This document shows positions 39,727-48,942 of a stretch of 64,000 bases of DNA, one piece after another. The translations under genes were made by a program, and so were the position numbers. The stretch comes from Xanthomonas bromi (GTDB lineage: Bacteria; Pseudomonadota; Gammaproteobacteria; Xanthomonadales; Xanthomonadaceae): contig NZ_FLTX01000003.1 in NCBI RefSeq assembly GCF_900092025.1, forward strand, positions 62,001 through 126,000, read 5' to 3'. The notes beneath the pieces were generated by a model. That model was given only the letters and a program-made list of their open reading frames with translations, searched no databases and was not told the DNA's origin. Each line of letters begins with the position of its first letter. The stretch's first letter is position 1.

Positions 39727-40380
39727 ATGCGTGAAAGAACACTGCGATATGGCGCGCTGGTCCTGTGGCTGCTGACACTCTCCCTGCTTGCGCCGGGGAT
39801 TGCCTCTGCCAAAAGTCCGGCTACTGCTGCACCGATCCTGGTGGTGGGCGACAGCCTGAGCGCTGCGCACAACATCCCGGTGCAGTCCGGTTGGGTGACC
39901 CTGCTGGACCAGCGCCTGAAACGTGACATGGCGACGCCACCGGCTGTCGTCAATGCCAGCATCAGCGGCGAAACAACGTCCGGCGCGCTGACCCGGCTGC
40001 CGGGCCTGCTGGAAAAGCACCGTCCCGGCGTGGTGGTGATCGAACTCGGTGGCAACGATGCATTGCGCGGGCTGACCCCGGCCCAGCTCAGGGGCAACCT
40101 GGAAAAGATGATCCAGCTCAGCCAGCAGGCCGGCGCCAAGGTGCTGCTGCTCGGGATCGATGTGCCGCCGAATTACGGACCGGCCTACCGCCAGCGGCTC
40201 AAGGCGACCTATGCCGACCTCTCCAGACAGTACAAGACCGCGCTGGTGCCGTTTTTTCTGGAAAAGGTCGCGTTGCAGCCCGAGCTGATGCAGGCAGATG
40301 GCCTGCACCCTACCGCCGCTGCGGAGCCGAAGGTGCTGGAGACGGTGTGGCCAGCGTTGCGCCCCCTGCTCGGGCGCTAA
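39727..40380 (+). CDS. tesA: Periplasmic SGNH esterase (thioesterase I / arylesterase TesA)
   Basis: The 217-residue exported hydrolase (signal ending about residue 28, LLAPGIASA) has the SGNH blocks: VVGDSLSAAHNI with the nucleophile Ser, NASISGETTSG, ELGGNDAL and ADGLHPTA with the catalytic Asp and His. TesA hydrolyses acyl-CoA and other esters in the periplasm. The family, size and position beside the divergent YbbAP-type ABC genes match TesA of E. coli. Confidence 0.92.
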   Translation: MRERTLRYGALVLWLLTLSLLAPGIASAKSPATAAPILVVGDSLSAAHNIPVQSGWVTLLDQRLKRDMATPPAVVNASISGETTSGALTRLPGLLEKHRPGVVVIELGGNDALRGLTPAQLRGNLEKMIQLSQQAGAKVLLLGIDVPPNYGPAYRQRLKATYADLSRQYKTALVPFFLEKVALQPELMQADGLHPTAAAEPKVLETVWPALRPLLGR

Positions 40381-40471
40381 ACGCCGAGCAACGCAAAGTG
40401 TTATCCAGTCTTCACGCCCTTTCCACCGGTCATCCGTCATGTTTCACAAAGCTGAAGACCGAGGAAAGTCC

Positions 40472-41185
40472 ATGCGTCAGACCAAGGAAACGTCCGGCCT
40501 CGTGCTGGTCGTCGAAGACAATCGCAACATCTCCGAAATGATCGGCGAATACCTGGAAGGCCGTGGCTTCGAGGTCGACTATGCGCAGGACGGACTGGAC
40601 GGTTACCGTCTGGCCGCCGAGAACAGCTACGACGTGGTCGTGCTGGACCTCATGCTGCCACGCCTGGATGGCATCGAAGTGTGCCGCCGCTTGCGTAACG
40701 ACGCACGCAAGTCCACGCCGGTGCTGATGCTCACCGCCCGCGACACGCTGGACGACAAGCTCACCGGCCTGGGCTTCGGCGCCGACGATTACCTGACCAA
40801 ACCGTTCGCGATTCAGGAACTGGAAGCGCGTCTGCGTGCCCTGATCCGCCGCGAGCGTCGCCAGGTGGGCTCGGAAGTGCTCAAGGTCGCGGACCTGGTG
40901 CTCGATCCGGTCAGCATGCGCGCCACCCGTGCCGGCACCGAGCTGCAGCTCTCGCCGATCGGCCTGCGCCTGCTGACCATCCTGATGCGCGAATCGCCCC
41001 GTGTGGTGACCCGCCAGGAAATCGAGCGCGAAATCTGGGGCAATGGGTTGCCGGATTCGGACACCCTGCGCAGCCATCTGTACAACCTGCGCAAGATCAT
41101 CGACAAGCCGTTCGACCGCCCGCTGCTGCACACTGTGCAGAGCGCTGGCTATCGCATCGCCGACATCGCCCAACCGATGGCCTGA
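40472..41185 (+). CDS. OmpR-family response regulator
   Basis: The 237-residue regulator starts MRQTKETSGLVLVVEDNRNI from ATG 40472, which follows GAGGAAAG; an ATG 33 bases earlier is less well placed. The receiver domain has the phospho-acceptor Asp59 (DVVVLDLML) and the conserved Lys110 (DDYLTKPF). The C-terminal winged helix (LQLSPIGLRLLTILM and DTLRSHLYNLRKII) binds DNA. The sensor kinase follows after 142 bases. The signal and targets are not evident. A link to a named Xanthomonas system such as RaxR/RaxH cannot be established from the sequence alone. Confidence 0.92.
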   Translation: MRQTKETSGLVLVVEDNRNISEMIGEYLEGRGFEVDYAQDGLDGYRLAAENSYDVVVLDLMLPRLDGIEVCRRLRNDARKSTPVLMLTARDTLDDKLTGLGFGADDYLTKPFAIQELEARLRALIRRERRQVGSEVLKVADLVLDPVSMRATRAGTELQLSPIGLRLLTILMRESPRVVTRQEIEREIWGNGLPDSDTLRSHLYNLRKIIDKPFDRPLLHTVQSAGYRIADIAQPMA

Positions 41186-41327
41186 TGTCGTCGGCCGGCC
41201 GCCGTTCTGGCGGCCGACCACTGTGTCGGCGCTCACGCGCCGATCGTTTTTCTGTGCGGCCGACTGGTTGCACGACGGACTCACGGAAGCGTTGCCTATA
41301 CTCCGGCGCTCTCCCCTGGATGCAGCA

Positions 41328-42599
41328 ATGCCACATGGGCTCCCGCGAAAAATACGTCTCGCCTTCCTGCTGCAGGTCGGGTTGGCGAGCATTGCCCTCG
41401 TGCTGGCCGGGTATCTGGTGTCGTTCGTCATCAAACACAGCCTGGTGCGCACCGTGCTCGCCGATGAGGCGGTGCATTTTTGGCAGATGCAAAAGAGCGT
41501 GCCGGACAACCGGCCGCCGAACACGCGCAACATCCAAGGGTATTTTTCGCCGGCCGGCACTGCCGCCGATAGCGCACCGCCCGCGCTACGTGCCCTGTCG
41601 CCGGGTTTTAGCGAGGTAGCTGCCGCCGATGCGCTGGTCTATGTGGACCAGCATCCGGAAGGGCGCCTGTATCTGGTGTTTCCACGCTCGCGTGCGGCGC
41701 ATCTGACGCTGTGGTTCGGTGTCGTGCCGGCGATCGTGGTGCTGCTGGTCATTTACGGGGTGTCCTGGTTTACCTACCGGGTCTCCAAGCGCCTGGTGTC
41801 GCCGATCAGCTGGCTGGCGCGGCGCGTGTCGCACTGGGACCCGCGCAACCCGGATGTGGACGAACTGGCTCCGGAGCGGCTGCCTGCCGAATTGCAGGGC
41901 GAAACGCGCCAGCTCGCCGCCGCCCTGCATGCCTTGGGGCTACGCGTCAGCGAGCATGTGGCGCGCGAACGCAATTTCACCCGCGATGCCAGCCATGAAT
42001 TGCGCACGCCACTCACGGTGATCCGTGTGGCCAGCGACATGGCGCTGGCCGACGATGAATTGTCCGCGCGTACCCAGCGCAGTCTGCGCCGCATCCAGCG
42101 TGCCGGCCACGATATGGAAGCGGTGATCGATGCGTTCCTGATCCTGGCGCGCGAAGCCGAGATCGATCCGCAGAGCGAAACCTTCGATGTCGCCGAACTG
42201 GCAAGAGAAGAAGTCGAGAGCGCGCGCGACTTGCTCGGTGACAAGCCCGTGTCGTTGCGCATGGTCGGCGACCGCAGCCTGCAGATGTTCGCGCCGCCCA
42301 GGGTGATGCGGGTGGTGCTGAGCAATCTGTTGCGTAACGCCTGCGCCTACACCGATGCCGGCGGCATCGATGTCGAGGTCACCCACGACCGCATCGTGGT
42401 GCGCGATACCGGGATTGGCATGAGCGAAGACGCGCGTGCACGCGCGTTCGAACCGTTCTTCCGCGCCGACCCCACCCGCCCGCAAGGCACCGGCCTGGGG
42501 CTGTCGATCGTGCGTCGGCTCTGCGACCGCTTCGGCTGGCGTATCGAATTGCACAGCGAAACCGGTGTCGGTACCTCGGTGGCGGTGGTGGTAGCCTAA
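41328..42599 (+). CDS. Sensor histidine kinase
   Basis: This is the membrane partner of the preceding regulator (423 residues). It has two transmembrane helices (about 15-37 and 127-150), a short periplasmic domain between them, and a cytoplasmic kinase with the phospho-acceptor His223 in DASHELRTPLTV. The N-box is LSNLLRNACAYT, followed by DTGIGM and GTGLGLSIVRRL. The HAMP-like linker is weak. The periplasmic part has no recognised sensor fold. Confidence 0.92.
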   Translation: MPHGLPRKIRLAFLLQVGLASIALVLAGYLVSFVIKHSLVRTVLADEAVHFWQMQKSVPDNRPPNTRNIQGYFSPAGTAADSAPPALRALSPGFSEVAAADALVYVDQHPEGRLYLVFPRSRAAHLTLWFGVVPAIVVLLVIYGVSWFTYRVSKRLVSPISWLARRVSHWDPRNPDVDELAPERLPAELQGETRQLAAALHALGLRVSEHVARERNFTRDASHELRTPLTVIRVASDMALADDELSARTQRSLRRIQRAGHDMEAVIDAFLILAREAEIDPQSETFDVAELAREEVESARDLLGDKPVSLRMVGDRSLQMFAPPRVMRVVLSNLLRNACAYTDAGGIDVEVTHDRIVVRDTGIGMSEDARARAFEPFFRADPTRPQGTGLGLSIVRRLCDRFGWRIELHSETGVGTSVAVVVA

Positions 42600-42804
42600 C
42601 CTGGCGGTCGGTATGGCTTGCTTGCGGACAGCCGCGCTGCGATAGCTGCGCGCCGAAAGAGCAGACGCCGACGGCCGTTGCGTGCGGGACGACGTCGGCA
42701 GCTTGCCGCCATGCCGAAATGCGCGCTATCGCTGAAACGCCAGCCCACCCATCGCCTGCAGACCGGCCGATCCGGCGAGGCGCGCCGGATCGATTCCGCG
42801 GCGA

Positions 42805-43506
42805 TCAGCGTTGTTCCAGGACCGGTGCCACGACCTTGCGCCAGATCGCGTACCCATCGGCGGTCATGTGCAGCCTGTCTTCGCGGAACAGTTCTGCGCG
42901 CGGGTTGCCGCTGGCATCGAGCATCGGCGTGTAGATGTCCACGTAGTCCACGCGCGGCAGCGGTGCGAGTGCGTCCTTGATCAGCCGGTTGGCAGTGATC
43001 ACCGCCGGCAGCAACTGCGCGCGCGACGGGCTGGGCTTGATCGACAGATAGCTGATGCGCGCCTCGGGCAGATCGCGGCGGATGCGCGCTACGAATGCCA
43101 GCACGTCATCGCGCACCTGCTCGGGCGTGCGGCCGCTGTTGAGGTCGTTATCGCCGGCATACAGCACCACTTGGCGCGGTGCATACGGAATCACGATACG
43201 GTCTGCGTACCATGTGCTGTCGCGCACTTCCGAGCCGCCGAAGCCGCGGTTGATCACCGGCTTGTCCGGGAAATCCTGGGCCAGCGTCTCCCAGAACCGG
43301 ATCGACGAGCTGCCCACGAACACGATGCCGTGCTTGGGGGGCGGTTGGCGCGCATCGCTCTTGGCGAAGCGTTGCATGTCTTCTTCCCAGGCGGCGTTGG
43401 AGACCTGTGCAGGTACTGCAGGAGCGGTGTGCGGCGCATCGGCGTACACATGGCCGGACAGCAGGGCAAGGGCGCACAGCACGGTGCGTAGGCGATCGAT
43501 GGTCAT
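42805..43506 (-). CDS. Exported SGNH/GDSL-type hydrolase
   Basis: The 233-residue protein has a signal peptide from ATG 43506 (MTIDRLRTVLCALALLSGHV). The catalytic blocks are FVGSSSIRFW with the nucleophile Ser, RGFGGSEVRD, YAGDNDLN with the oxyanion Asn, and EDRLHMTADGY with the Asp and His. It is likely an esterase or lipase of the GDSL family; the substrate is unknown. It converges with the histidine kinase gene. Confidence 0.85.
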   Translation of the reverse strand: MTIDRLRTVLCALALLSGHVYADAPHTAPAVPAQVSNAAWEEDMQRFAKSDARQPPPKHGIVFVGSSSIRFWETLAQDFPDKPVINRGFGGSEVRDSTWYADRIVIPYAPRQVVLYAGDNDLNSGRTPEQVRDDVLAFVARIRRDLPEARISYLSIKPSPSRAQLLPAVITANRLIKDALAPLPRVDYVDIYTPMLDASGNPRAELFREDRLHMTADGYAIWRKVVAPVLEQR

Positions 43507-43688
43507 GCAGGAACCTTGAGCAGCGAAGCGGGCTGCCATGGTGCGCCAGGCTGGAAGCTGAGGGCAAACCTGCCGGCAGCTGGCGGGGCGGGGCGGCACG
43601 GTGCAAGATTCGCACTTTCCCCAGCAGCGACCTTGCCATGCGTTCGACCTGTTCCCATCTTCGCCCTTGCGGCAGGAAGCACTGACGC

Positions 43689-44069
43689 ATGGCCGATCAA
43701 TTGGGGCACGTCCCGCGGGGCCCGCGCCGCCTGATCAAGGCGGCGATCTGGTCCTGGCAGGGATTGCGCGCCGCGTGGCTGCATGAATCCTCGTTCCGGC
43801 TGGAGGTCTGCCTGGCGGTGGTGCTGGTACCGCTCGGTCTGTGGCTCGGGCAGTCGGGACTTGAGCGCATTGCACTGATCGCACCGTTGCTGATCGTGTT
43901 GGCTGCCGAGCTGTTGAATTCTGCGATCGAAGCGGTGATCGAACGCTACGGCCCGGAGCATCACGTGCTGGCCGGGCGTGCCAAGGACATGGGCTCGGCC
44001 GCAGTGTTCGTTCTGCTGATCAACGTGCTGCTGTGCTGGGGATTGATCCTGCTGCCGAGGCTGTGGTGA
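43689..44069 (+). CDS. dgkA: Diacylglycerol kinase
   Basis: The 126-residue membrane enzyme phosphorylates diacylglycerol to phosphatidic acid, recycling a by-product of periplasmic glucan synthesis. It has three transmembrane segments and the family core AAELLNSAIEAVIERYG. The position that is usually Asp in ...AVVDR is Glu here. The short basic N-terminus (PRGPRRLIKAAIWSWQGLRA) is also typical. Confidence 0.93.
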   Translation: MADQLGHVPRGPRRLIKAAIWSWQGLRAAWLHESSFRLEVCLAVVLVPLGLWLGQSGLERIALIAPLLIVLAAELLNSAIEAVIERYGPEHHVLAGRAKDMGSAAVFVLLINVLLCWGLILLPRLW

Positions 44070-44165
44070 GGCGCGGTACGACTGGCGAATCGGCACGTGT
44101 CGTGTGCATGCTGGCTTGACTTGGCCCGTGGCATGCTCGGGCACTCTTTCAACGGAATCGCCTGC

Positions 44166-44792
44166 ATGCCTGCCCTGATTCGCGCCCTTGTGTTGCTGAT
44201 CCTGACCGTCTCGCTGTCCGGTTGCGGCTATAACGCGATCCAGCAGAAGGAAGAGGGCGTCAAGGCCGGTTGGTCGGAGGTGCTCAATCAGTATCAGCGC
44301 CGCGCCGACCTGATTCCCAATCTGGTGCGCACCGTGCAGGGCTACGCGCAGCAGGAACGCCAGGTGCTGACCGAAGTGACCAATGCGCGTGCGCGCGTCG
44401 GCCAGATCCAGGTCAATGCCGATGACGAAGCATCGTTGAAGCGGTTCCAGCAGGCCCAGGGCGAACTGGGCAGTGCGTTGTCGCGTTTGTTGGTGGTCAG
44501 CGAAAACTACCCGCAGCTGAAGTCGGACCAGTCGTTCCGCGATCTGCAGGTGCAACTGGAAGGCACCGAAAACCGCATCACCGTGGCGCGCGGTCGGTAT
44601 ATCCAGACCGTGCAGGACTACAACACCTATATCCGCTCGTTCCCGCAGGTGATCACGGCCAAGATCTTCGGCTACCAGCCCAAGCCCAATTTCAGCGTAG
44701 AAAACGAAGCGCAGATCTCGCGCGCGCCGCAGGTGGATTTCGGCAAGCAGCAGGCGCCGCAACAACAGCCTGCGACGCAGCCAGCGCAGTAA
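44166..44792 (+). CDS. lemA: LemA-family lipoprotein
   Basis: The 208-residue protein from ATG 44166 has a lipobox (LTVSLSGCGYNA) and the LemA pattern: QQKEEGVKAGWSEVLNQYQR, RADLIPNLVRTVQGYA and ENYPQLKSDQSFRDLQ. LemA proteins are helical and envelope-associated, of unclear function. The gene is followed by a 431-base gap and then two TPM-domain genes, the partners usually found directly behind it. Confidence 0.92.
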   Translation: MPALIRALVLLILTVSLSGCGYNAIQQKEEGVKAGWSEVLNQYQRRADLIPNLVRTVQGYAQQERQVLTEVTNARARVGQIQVNADDEASLKRFQQAQGELGSALSRLLVVSENYPQLKSDQSFRDLQVQLEGTENRITVARGRYIQTVQDYNTYIRSFPQVITAKIFGYQPKPNFSVENEAQISRAPQVDFGKQQAPQQQPATQPAQ

Positions 44793-45043
44793 CCGGGTGC
44801 GCTGTGTGGGCGGTGCCTGTTCGGCCGTCGCGTATTGCACCGTGATCGGTACGGTGACGGTGGTGCGTGATGTGCAGTGGTTGCGTGAGGCAGTCGTCGG
44901 GAATAAGCCAGGGACGCGCGAGGTCCAAGCACGCGCAGGCAATCGCCACGGTAACGCTCATGTCCACCGCTAGATCAGAGAAGCTGCGGAACAAACCTGC
45001 AAAACGTGTCGGAGCGGATCATTAGCCCCGTTCCGGTCGGGAG
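44793..45043. other. Intergenic region after lemA
   Basis: No gene is seen. Toward 45000 the base composition is less GC-rich than in the flanking genes. CCCCGTTCCGGTCGGG at about 45026-45041 could form a short hairpin. Confidence 0.35.
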
Positions 45044-45214
45044 ATGGACAAGGGTACGGCGCGAGGCTTCGCAAATGATCCCGACCACATGTGGCTCAGC
45101 GCCAATCCTCATCCGCTTCTTCTGGCATCTTTTCACTCTCAAGAGGGGAAGTTCGTGCCGGCAGAGGGATTGGCAAAACCCAGTGCTGATCGACCATCAG
45201 TGCGCATCAGGTAG
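45044..45214 (+). CDS. Possible small protein between lemA and the TPM genes
   Basis: This 56-codon frame starts MDKGTARGFANDPDHMWLSA after GGTCGGGAG and ends at TAG 45214, ten bases before the TPM gene. It ends EGLAKPSADRPSVRIR. It has lower GC than its neighbours and no family is recognised. It may be a small gene, a foreign remnant or chance; an overlapping frame from 45006 is less convincing. Confidence 0.3.
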   Translation: MDKGTARGFANDPDHMWLSANPHPLLLASFHSQEGKFVPAEGLAKPSADRPSVRIR

Positions 45215-45223
45215 GAGTTAGCA

Positions 45224-46129
45224 ATGCGGCGAACGTATGTAGGAGTGGTATGGATGATGGCGTTGCTTCTGCTGCCGGCGTCGCTGCTGGCGCAGGAGTT
45301 GGCTGCCATCCCACCGCTGCGCTCGCCGGTCGTCGATGTCACCGGCACGCTGGATGCGGGGCAGATCCAGCAGCTCGAGCAACAGGCGCTGGCCTTGCAG
45401 CAACGCAAGGGCGCGCAACTGCAGATCCTGATCGTGCCGACCACGCAGCCGGAAGCGATCGAGCAATACACCCAGCGCGTGTTCGACCAGTGGAAGATCG
45501 GCCGCAAGGGCGTGGACGACGGCGTACTGCTGCTGGTGGCCAAGGACGACCGCCGCGTGCGCATCCAGCCGGGTTACGGTCTGGAAGGCGCCATCCCCGA
45601 CATCACGGCGAACCGCATCATCCAGGAGTATCTGGCGCCGCGCTTCCGTGAGGGCGACTACGCTGGCGGCATCGCAGCTGCAACCGCGACGTTGGCCGGT
45701 CTGATCGAAGGCGAGGCCTTGCCGCCGCCGGTCAGTGGGCATGCCGATGGCCGCAACGGCAACGGCAACGGCGTGGGCGGCGGTGGCTGGATCATGGCGT
45801 TGTTCATCGGTTTCGTGGTGGCCATGGTGGCGCGCGGCATCCTGGGCGGGTTGCCGCGCCCGCTACGCGCCGTGCTGACCGGCGTTGCCGCTGGCGGTGC
45901 GGCGTTGCTGTTTACGTCGTTGCTGTTCGCCAGCGCGGGCGCGGCGGTGATCGGCTTGCTGGCGGGCCTGGCTTCCGGCTCGCCGGGGCGTTTCGTCGGT
46001 GGCGGAGGCTGGGGCGGCGGTGGCTTCGGCGGATTTGGCGGCGGTGGCCGTGGCGGTCTCGGCGGCGGCGGTGGGTGGGGCGGTGGTGGCGGATCATCAG
46101 GAGGCGGTGGCGCCTCGGGGAGCTGGTAA
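45224..46129 (+). CDS. TPM-domain protein with glycine-rich C-terminus (YgcG family)
   Basis: The 301-residue exported protein has a signal to about residue 24 (LPASLLAQELAA) and the TPM domain (VVDVTGTLDAGQIQQLEQQA, WKIGRKGVDDGVLLLVAKDD, YGLEGAIPDITANRI). After this come one or two transmembrane segments and a long Gly-rich tail ending GGGGASGSW. Such proteins partner with LemA and possibly act in envelope assembly or repair. A GGAGT precedes the ATG, and the stop overlaps the next start (TAATG). Confidence 0.88.
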   Translation: MRRTYVGVVWMMALLLLPASLLAQELAAIPPLRSPVVDVTGTLDAGQIQQLEQQALALQQRKGAQLQILIVPTTQPEAIEQYTQRVFDQWKIGRKGVDDGVLLLVAKDDRRVRIQPGYGLEGAIPDITANRIIQEYLAPRFREGDYAGGIAAATATLAGLIEGEALPPPVSGHADGRNGNGNGVGGGGWIMALFIGFVVAMVARGILGGLPRPLRAVLTGVAAGGAALLFTSLLFASAGAAVIGLLAGLASGSPGRFVGGGGWGGGGFGGFGGGGRGGLGGGGGWGGGGGSSGGGGASGSW

Positions 46130-46620
46130 TGCGGTGGCTCAGGCATATTTTCGCGCCCTCGGCGCAGCGCAGTTTTCCCGCCGCATGCATGGATACCATT
46201 GCGGCGGCGATAACTGCCAGCGAGCGCTCGCACACCGGCCAGATCATGGTCGCGGTCGAAGCCGATCTGCCACTGGATGCGTTGTGGCGCGGCCATCGCG
46301 CCCGTCAGCGCGCCGAGCAGGCCTTCACGCACTTGCGCACCTGGGACACCGAGGCCAATAACGGGGTGCTGATCTACCTGCTGCTGGCGGACCACGCCAT
46401 CGAGGTGATCGCCGACCGTGGCCTGCATAGCCGGGTGCCCGAGGCGCACTGGGTCGAGGTGTGCCGGCGCATGCAGCAGTTCCTGCGCGAAGGTCAGCAC
46501 GAAGCGGCGGTCCTGGCCGGCATCGAGGCGGTGACCGAGCTGCTGGCCGAGCATTTCCCGGCCACCGACGGCGCGCAGCATGAAGACGAGCTACCTGATC
46601 GGCCGCAGCTTTTAGGCTGA
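46129..46620 (+). CDS. Second TPM-domain protein
   Basis: The 163-residue protein starts MRWLRHIFAPSAQRSFPAAC at an ATG overlapping the previous stop. It has the TPM core HTGQIMVAVEADLP, WDTEANNGVLIYLLLADHAI and EVIADRGLHSRV, but no signal peptide or tail. It is the third member of the LemA-TPM-TPM set and is translated in coupling with the second. Confidence 0.88.
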   Translation: MRWLRHIFAPSAQRSFPAACMDTIAAAITASERSHTGQIMVAVEADLPLDALWRGHRARQRAEQAFTHLRTWDTEANNGVLIYLLLADHAIEVIADRGLHSRVPEAHWVEVCRRMQQFLREGQHEAAVLAGIEAVTELLAEHFPATDGAQHEDELPDRPQLLG

Positions 46621-46673
46621 GCGCGTCCAAGGTGTCAGAATAGCGGCCTCGCTTTTCGTGATACGCGGTCCGC

Positions 46674-47564
46674 ATGATCTATCTGCACGCCATCGACCCC
46701 ATCGCTTTCTCGCTCGGCCCGGTGCAGGTGCACTGGTACGGCTTGATGTATCTGGCGGCGTTTTTCTCGGCCTGGGCGCTGGGCCGTTCGCGCATCGGGC
46801 GCGGCCGTCTGCCCGGCGTGGACATGGACGGTTTTTCCGACCTGCTGTTCTACGGCATGCTCGGCGTGGTGCTGGGCGGCCGCATCGGCTACATGCTGTT
46901 CTACGCGTTCGAGACCTTCCTGGCCAACCCGTTGATCCTGTTCAAGGTATGGGAAGGCGGCATGAGCTTCCACGGTGGCCTGCTTGGCGTGTTGATCGCC
47001 TGCTGGTTGTGGGCGCGCAAGCACCGGCTGCACTACTTCGATGTGATGGATTTTGTCGCGCCGCTGGTGCCGCTGGGTCTTGGCTTCGGGAGGCTCGGCA
47101 ATTTTGTCGGCGGTGAATTGTGGGGCAAGTTCACCCAAGCCGGCTGGGGCGTGATCTTCCCGCACGCGCCGGAACTGGTCGACCAGTTGCCGGCGCAGAT
47201 CCAGGCGCAGTACGCCGCCGGCGCACTGAATCAGTTCGCCCGTCACCCCTCGCAGCTCTACGAAGCTGCGCTGGAAGGTGTCGTGACGTTCGTGGTGTTG
47301 TGGACGTTTTCGATGAAACCGCGCGCCCGTTATGCGGTCTCGGGCCTGTTCGCGTTGCTGTATGGCGTGTTCCGCTTCATCGTCGAATTCGTGCGCGTGC
47401 CCGATGCGCCGATCGGCTATCTGGCCTTCAACTGGCTGACCATGGGGCAGATTCTGAGCCTGCCGTTGATTGCAGGTGGCCTGGTGCTGCTGGCGATGTC
47501 GCGCCGCGCACCAGTGTTGCAGCCGGTGCTGCCCGCGCCTGCTGGCGTGGGGGCTTCCAAGTGA
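46674..47564 (+). CDS. lgt: Prolipoprotein diacylglyceryl transferase
   Basis: This inner-membrane enzyme transfers diacylglycerol to the lipobox cysteine of prolipoproteins, including those in this window. The 296-residue protein has seven membrane segments, the essential His in [11 protein letters not shown], the Lgt signature [15 protein letters not shown] and [13 protein letters not shown]. The stop overlaps the thyA start (GTGA). Confidence 0.96.
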   Translation: MIYLHAIDPIAFSLGPVQVHWYGLMYLAAFFSAWALGRSRIGRGRLPGVDMDGFSDLLFYGMLGVVLGGRIGYMLFYAFETFLANPLILFKVWEGGMSFHGGLLGVLIACWLWARKHRLHYFDVMDFVAPLVPLGLGFGRLGNFVGGELWGKFTQAGWGVIFPHAPELVDQLPAQIQAQYAAGALNQFARHPSQLYEAALEGVVTFVVLWTFSMKPRARYAVSGLFALLYGVFRFIVEFVRVPDAPIGYLAFNWLTMGQILSLPLIAGGLVLLAMSRRAPVLQPVLPAPAGVGASK

Positions 47565-48355
47565 AGCCGTATCTGGAGTTGTTGCAGCACGTGCTGGAGC
47601 ACGGTGCGGAGAAGTCAGACCGCACCGGCACCGGCACACGCAGTGTGTTCGGCTGGCAGATGCGCTTCGACCTCAATGCCGGGTTTCCGCTGGTCACGAC
47701 CAAGAAACTGCACCTGCGCTCGATCATCCACGAGTTGCTGTGGTTCCTGCAGGGCGACACCAATATCGGCTATCTCAAAGACAACCAGGTCCGCATCTGG
47801 GACGAGTGGGCCGACGATAACGGTGATCTCGGTCCGGTGTACGGCAAGCAGTGGCGGCGCTGGACCGGCCCGGATGGTGTCGAGATCGACCAGATGCAAT
47901 GGCTGGTGGATGAAATCAAACGCAATCCGGATTCGCGCCGGCTGGTGATCAGCGCCTGGAATGTCGGCGAGCTGCCGCAGATGGCGTTGATGCCGTGCCA
48001 CAGCCTGTTCCAGTTCTACGTGGTGAACGGCAAGCTCAGTTGCCAGCTATACCAACGCAGCGGCGACATCTTCCTGGGCGTGCCGTTCAATATCGCCAGC
48101 TATGCGCTGCTCACCCATATGGTGGCGCAGGCCACCGGGCTGGACGTGGGCGATTTCGTGCACACGCTGGGCGACGCGCACCTGTATGCGAATCACTTCG
48201 ATCAAGCACGTGAGCAGCTGACACGCACACCGCGCGCGCTGCCGACCTTGCGTCTGAATCCCGAGGTCACCGACCTGTTCGCGTTCCGCTTCGACGACAT
48301 CGCCATCGAAGGCTATGACCCGCATCCGGTGATCAAGGCGCCAGTGGCGGTATGA
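47561..48355 (+). CDS. thyA: Thymidylate synthase
   Basis: This enzyme converts dUMP to dTMP using methylene-tetrahydrofolate. The 264-residue frame from GTG 47561 equals the usual length. It has the N-terminal ERTGTGT-like [13 protein letters not shown], the catalytic Cys in [14 protein letters not shown], and [20 protein letters not shown]. It is translationally coupled to lgt before it and folA after it, which recycles its dihydrofolate product. Confidence 0.98.
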   Translation: MKPYLELLQHVLEHGAEKSDRTGTGTRSVFGWQMRFDLNAGFPLVTTKKLHLRSIIHELLWFLQGDTNIGYLKDNQVRIWDEWADDNGDLGPVYGKQWRRWTGPDGVEIDQMQWLVDEIKRNPDSRRLVISAWNVGELPQMALMPCHSLFQFYVVNGKLSCQLYQRSGDIFLGVPFNIASYALLTHMVAQATGLDVGDFVHTLGDAHLYANHFDQAREQLTRTPRALPTLRLNPEVTDLFAFRFDDIAIEGYDPHPVIKAPVAV

Positions 48356-48894
48356 GTCGGGAGGAAAGTGTGGACCGGGCCGATGTTCCCGGATCCCGGC
48401 TCCAGATCATCCTGATCGTCGCTTTCGACCGCAACAACGCCATTGGTCGCGATAACGATCTGCCGTGGAAACTGCCGGATGATTTGAAGCGCTTCAAGGC
48501 GCTGACGCTGGGCAAGCCGATCCTGATGGGTCGCAAGACGGCGCAGTCCCTGGGGCGTGCATTGCCGGGGCGATTGAATCTGGTACTGACGCGATCGGGG
48601 CAGGTGCCGTTCGACGGCATGCAGGCGGTGGCATCGGTGGAACAGGCGATCGAACGCGCCGTGCATGATGGCGTGCAGGAGCTGTGCGTGATCGGTGGCG
48701 GGGAGGTGTACCGCCTGACCATGGAACGTGCCGATCTGCTGGCCGTGACCGAAGTGGACACGGCAGTGGATGGCGCCGACACGCATTTCCCGCCGATCGA
48801 CCCGGCGGTGTGGTCGCCCGTGAAGCGCGAGTTGCATGCTGCCGATGACCGGCACGCCTCTGCGTTTTCGTTCGTGGATTACGCGCGCCGCTGA
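48352..48894 (+). CDS. folA: Dihydrofolate reductase
   Basis: This enzyme reduces dihydrofolate to tetrahydrofolate. The 180-residue frame starts [20 protein letters not shown] at an ATG overlapping the thyA stop. The fold begins at [20 protein letters not shown] with the catalytic Asp in [27 protein letters not shown] and IGGGEVYRL follow. The N-terminal 17 residues are an extension over the E. coli protein. Confidence 0.96.
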   Translation: MSREESVDRADVPGSRLQIILIVAFDRNNAIGRDNDLPWKLPDDLKRFKALTLGKPILMGRKTAQSLGRALPGRLNLVLTRSGQVPFDGMQAVASVEQAIERAVHDGVQELCVIGGGEVYRLTMERADLLAVTEVDTAVDGADTHFPPIDPAVWSPVKRELHAADDRHASAFSFVDYARR

Positions 48895-48942
48895 GCCGTG
48901 CGCCGGTGAATGCCTGCCGTCGCGATGACGACGGGCACGCCC

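Noticed and set aside
45680-46247. Minus-strand proline-rich frames opposite the TPM gene
   Set aside because: They are the complement of the glycine-rich tail, which always yields long proline-rich frames.
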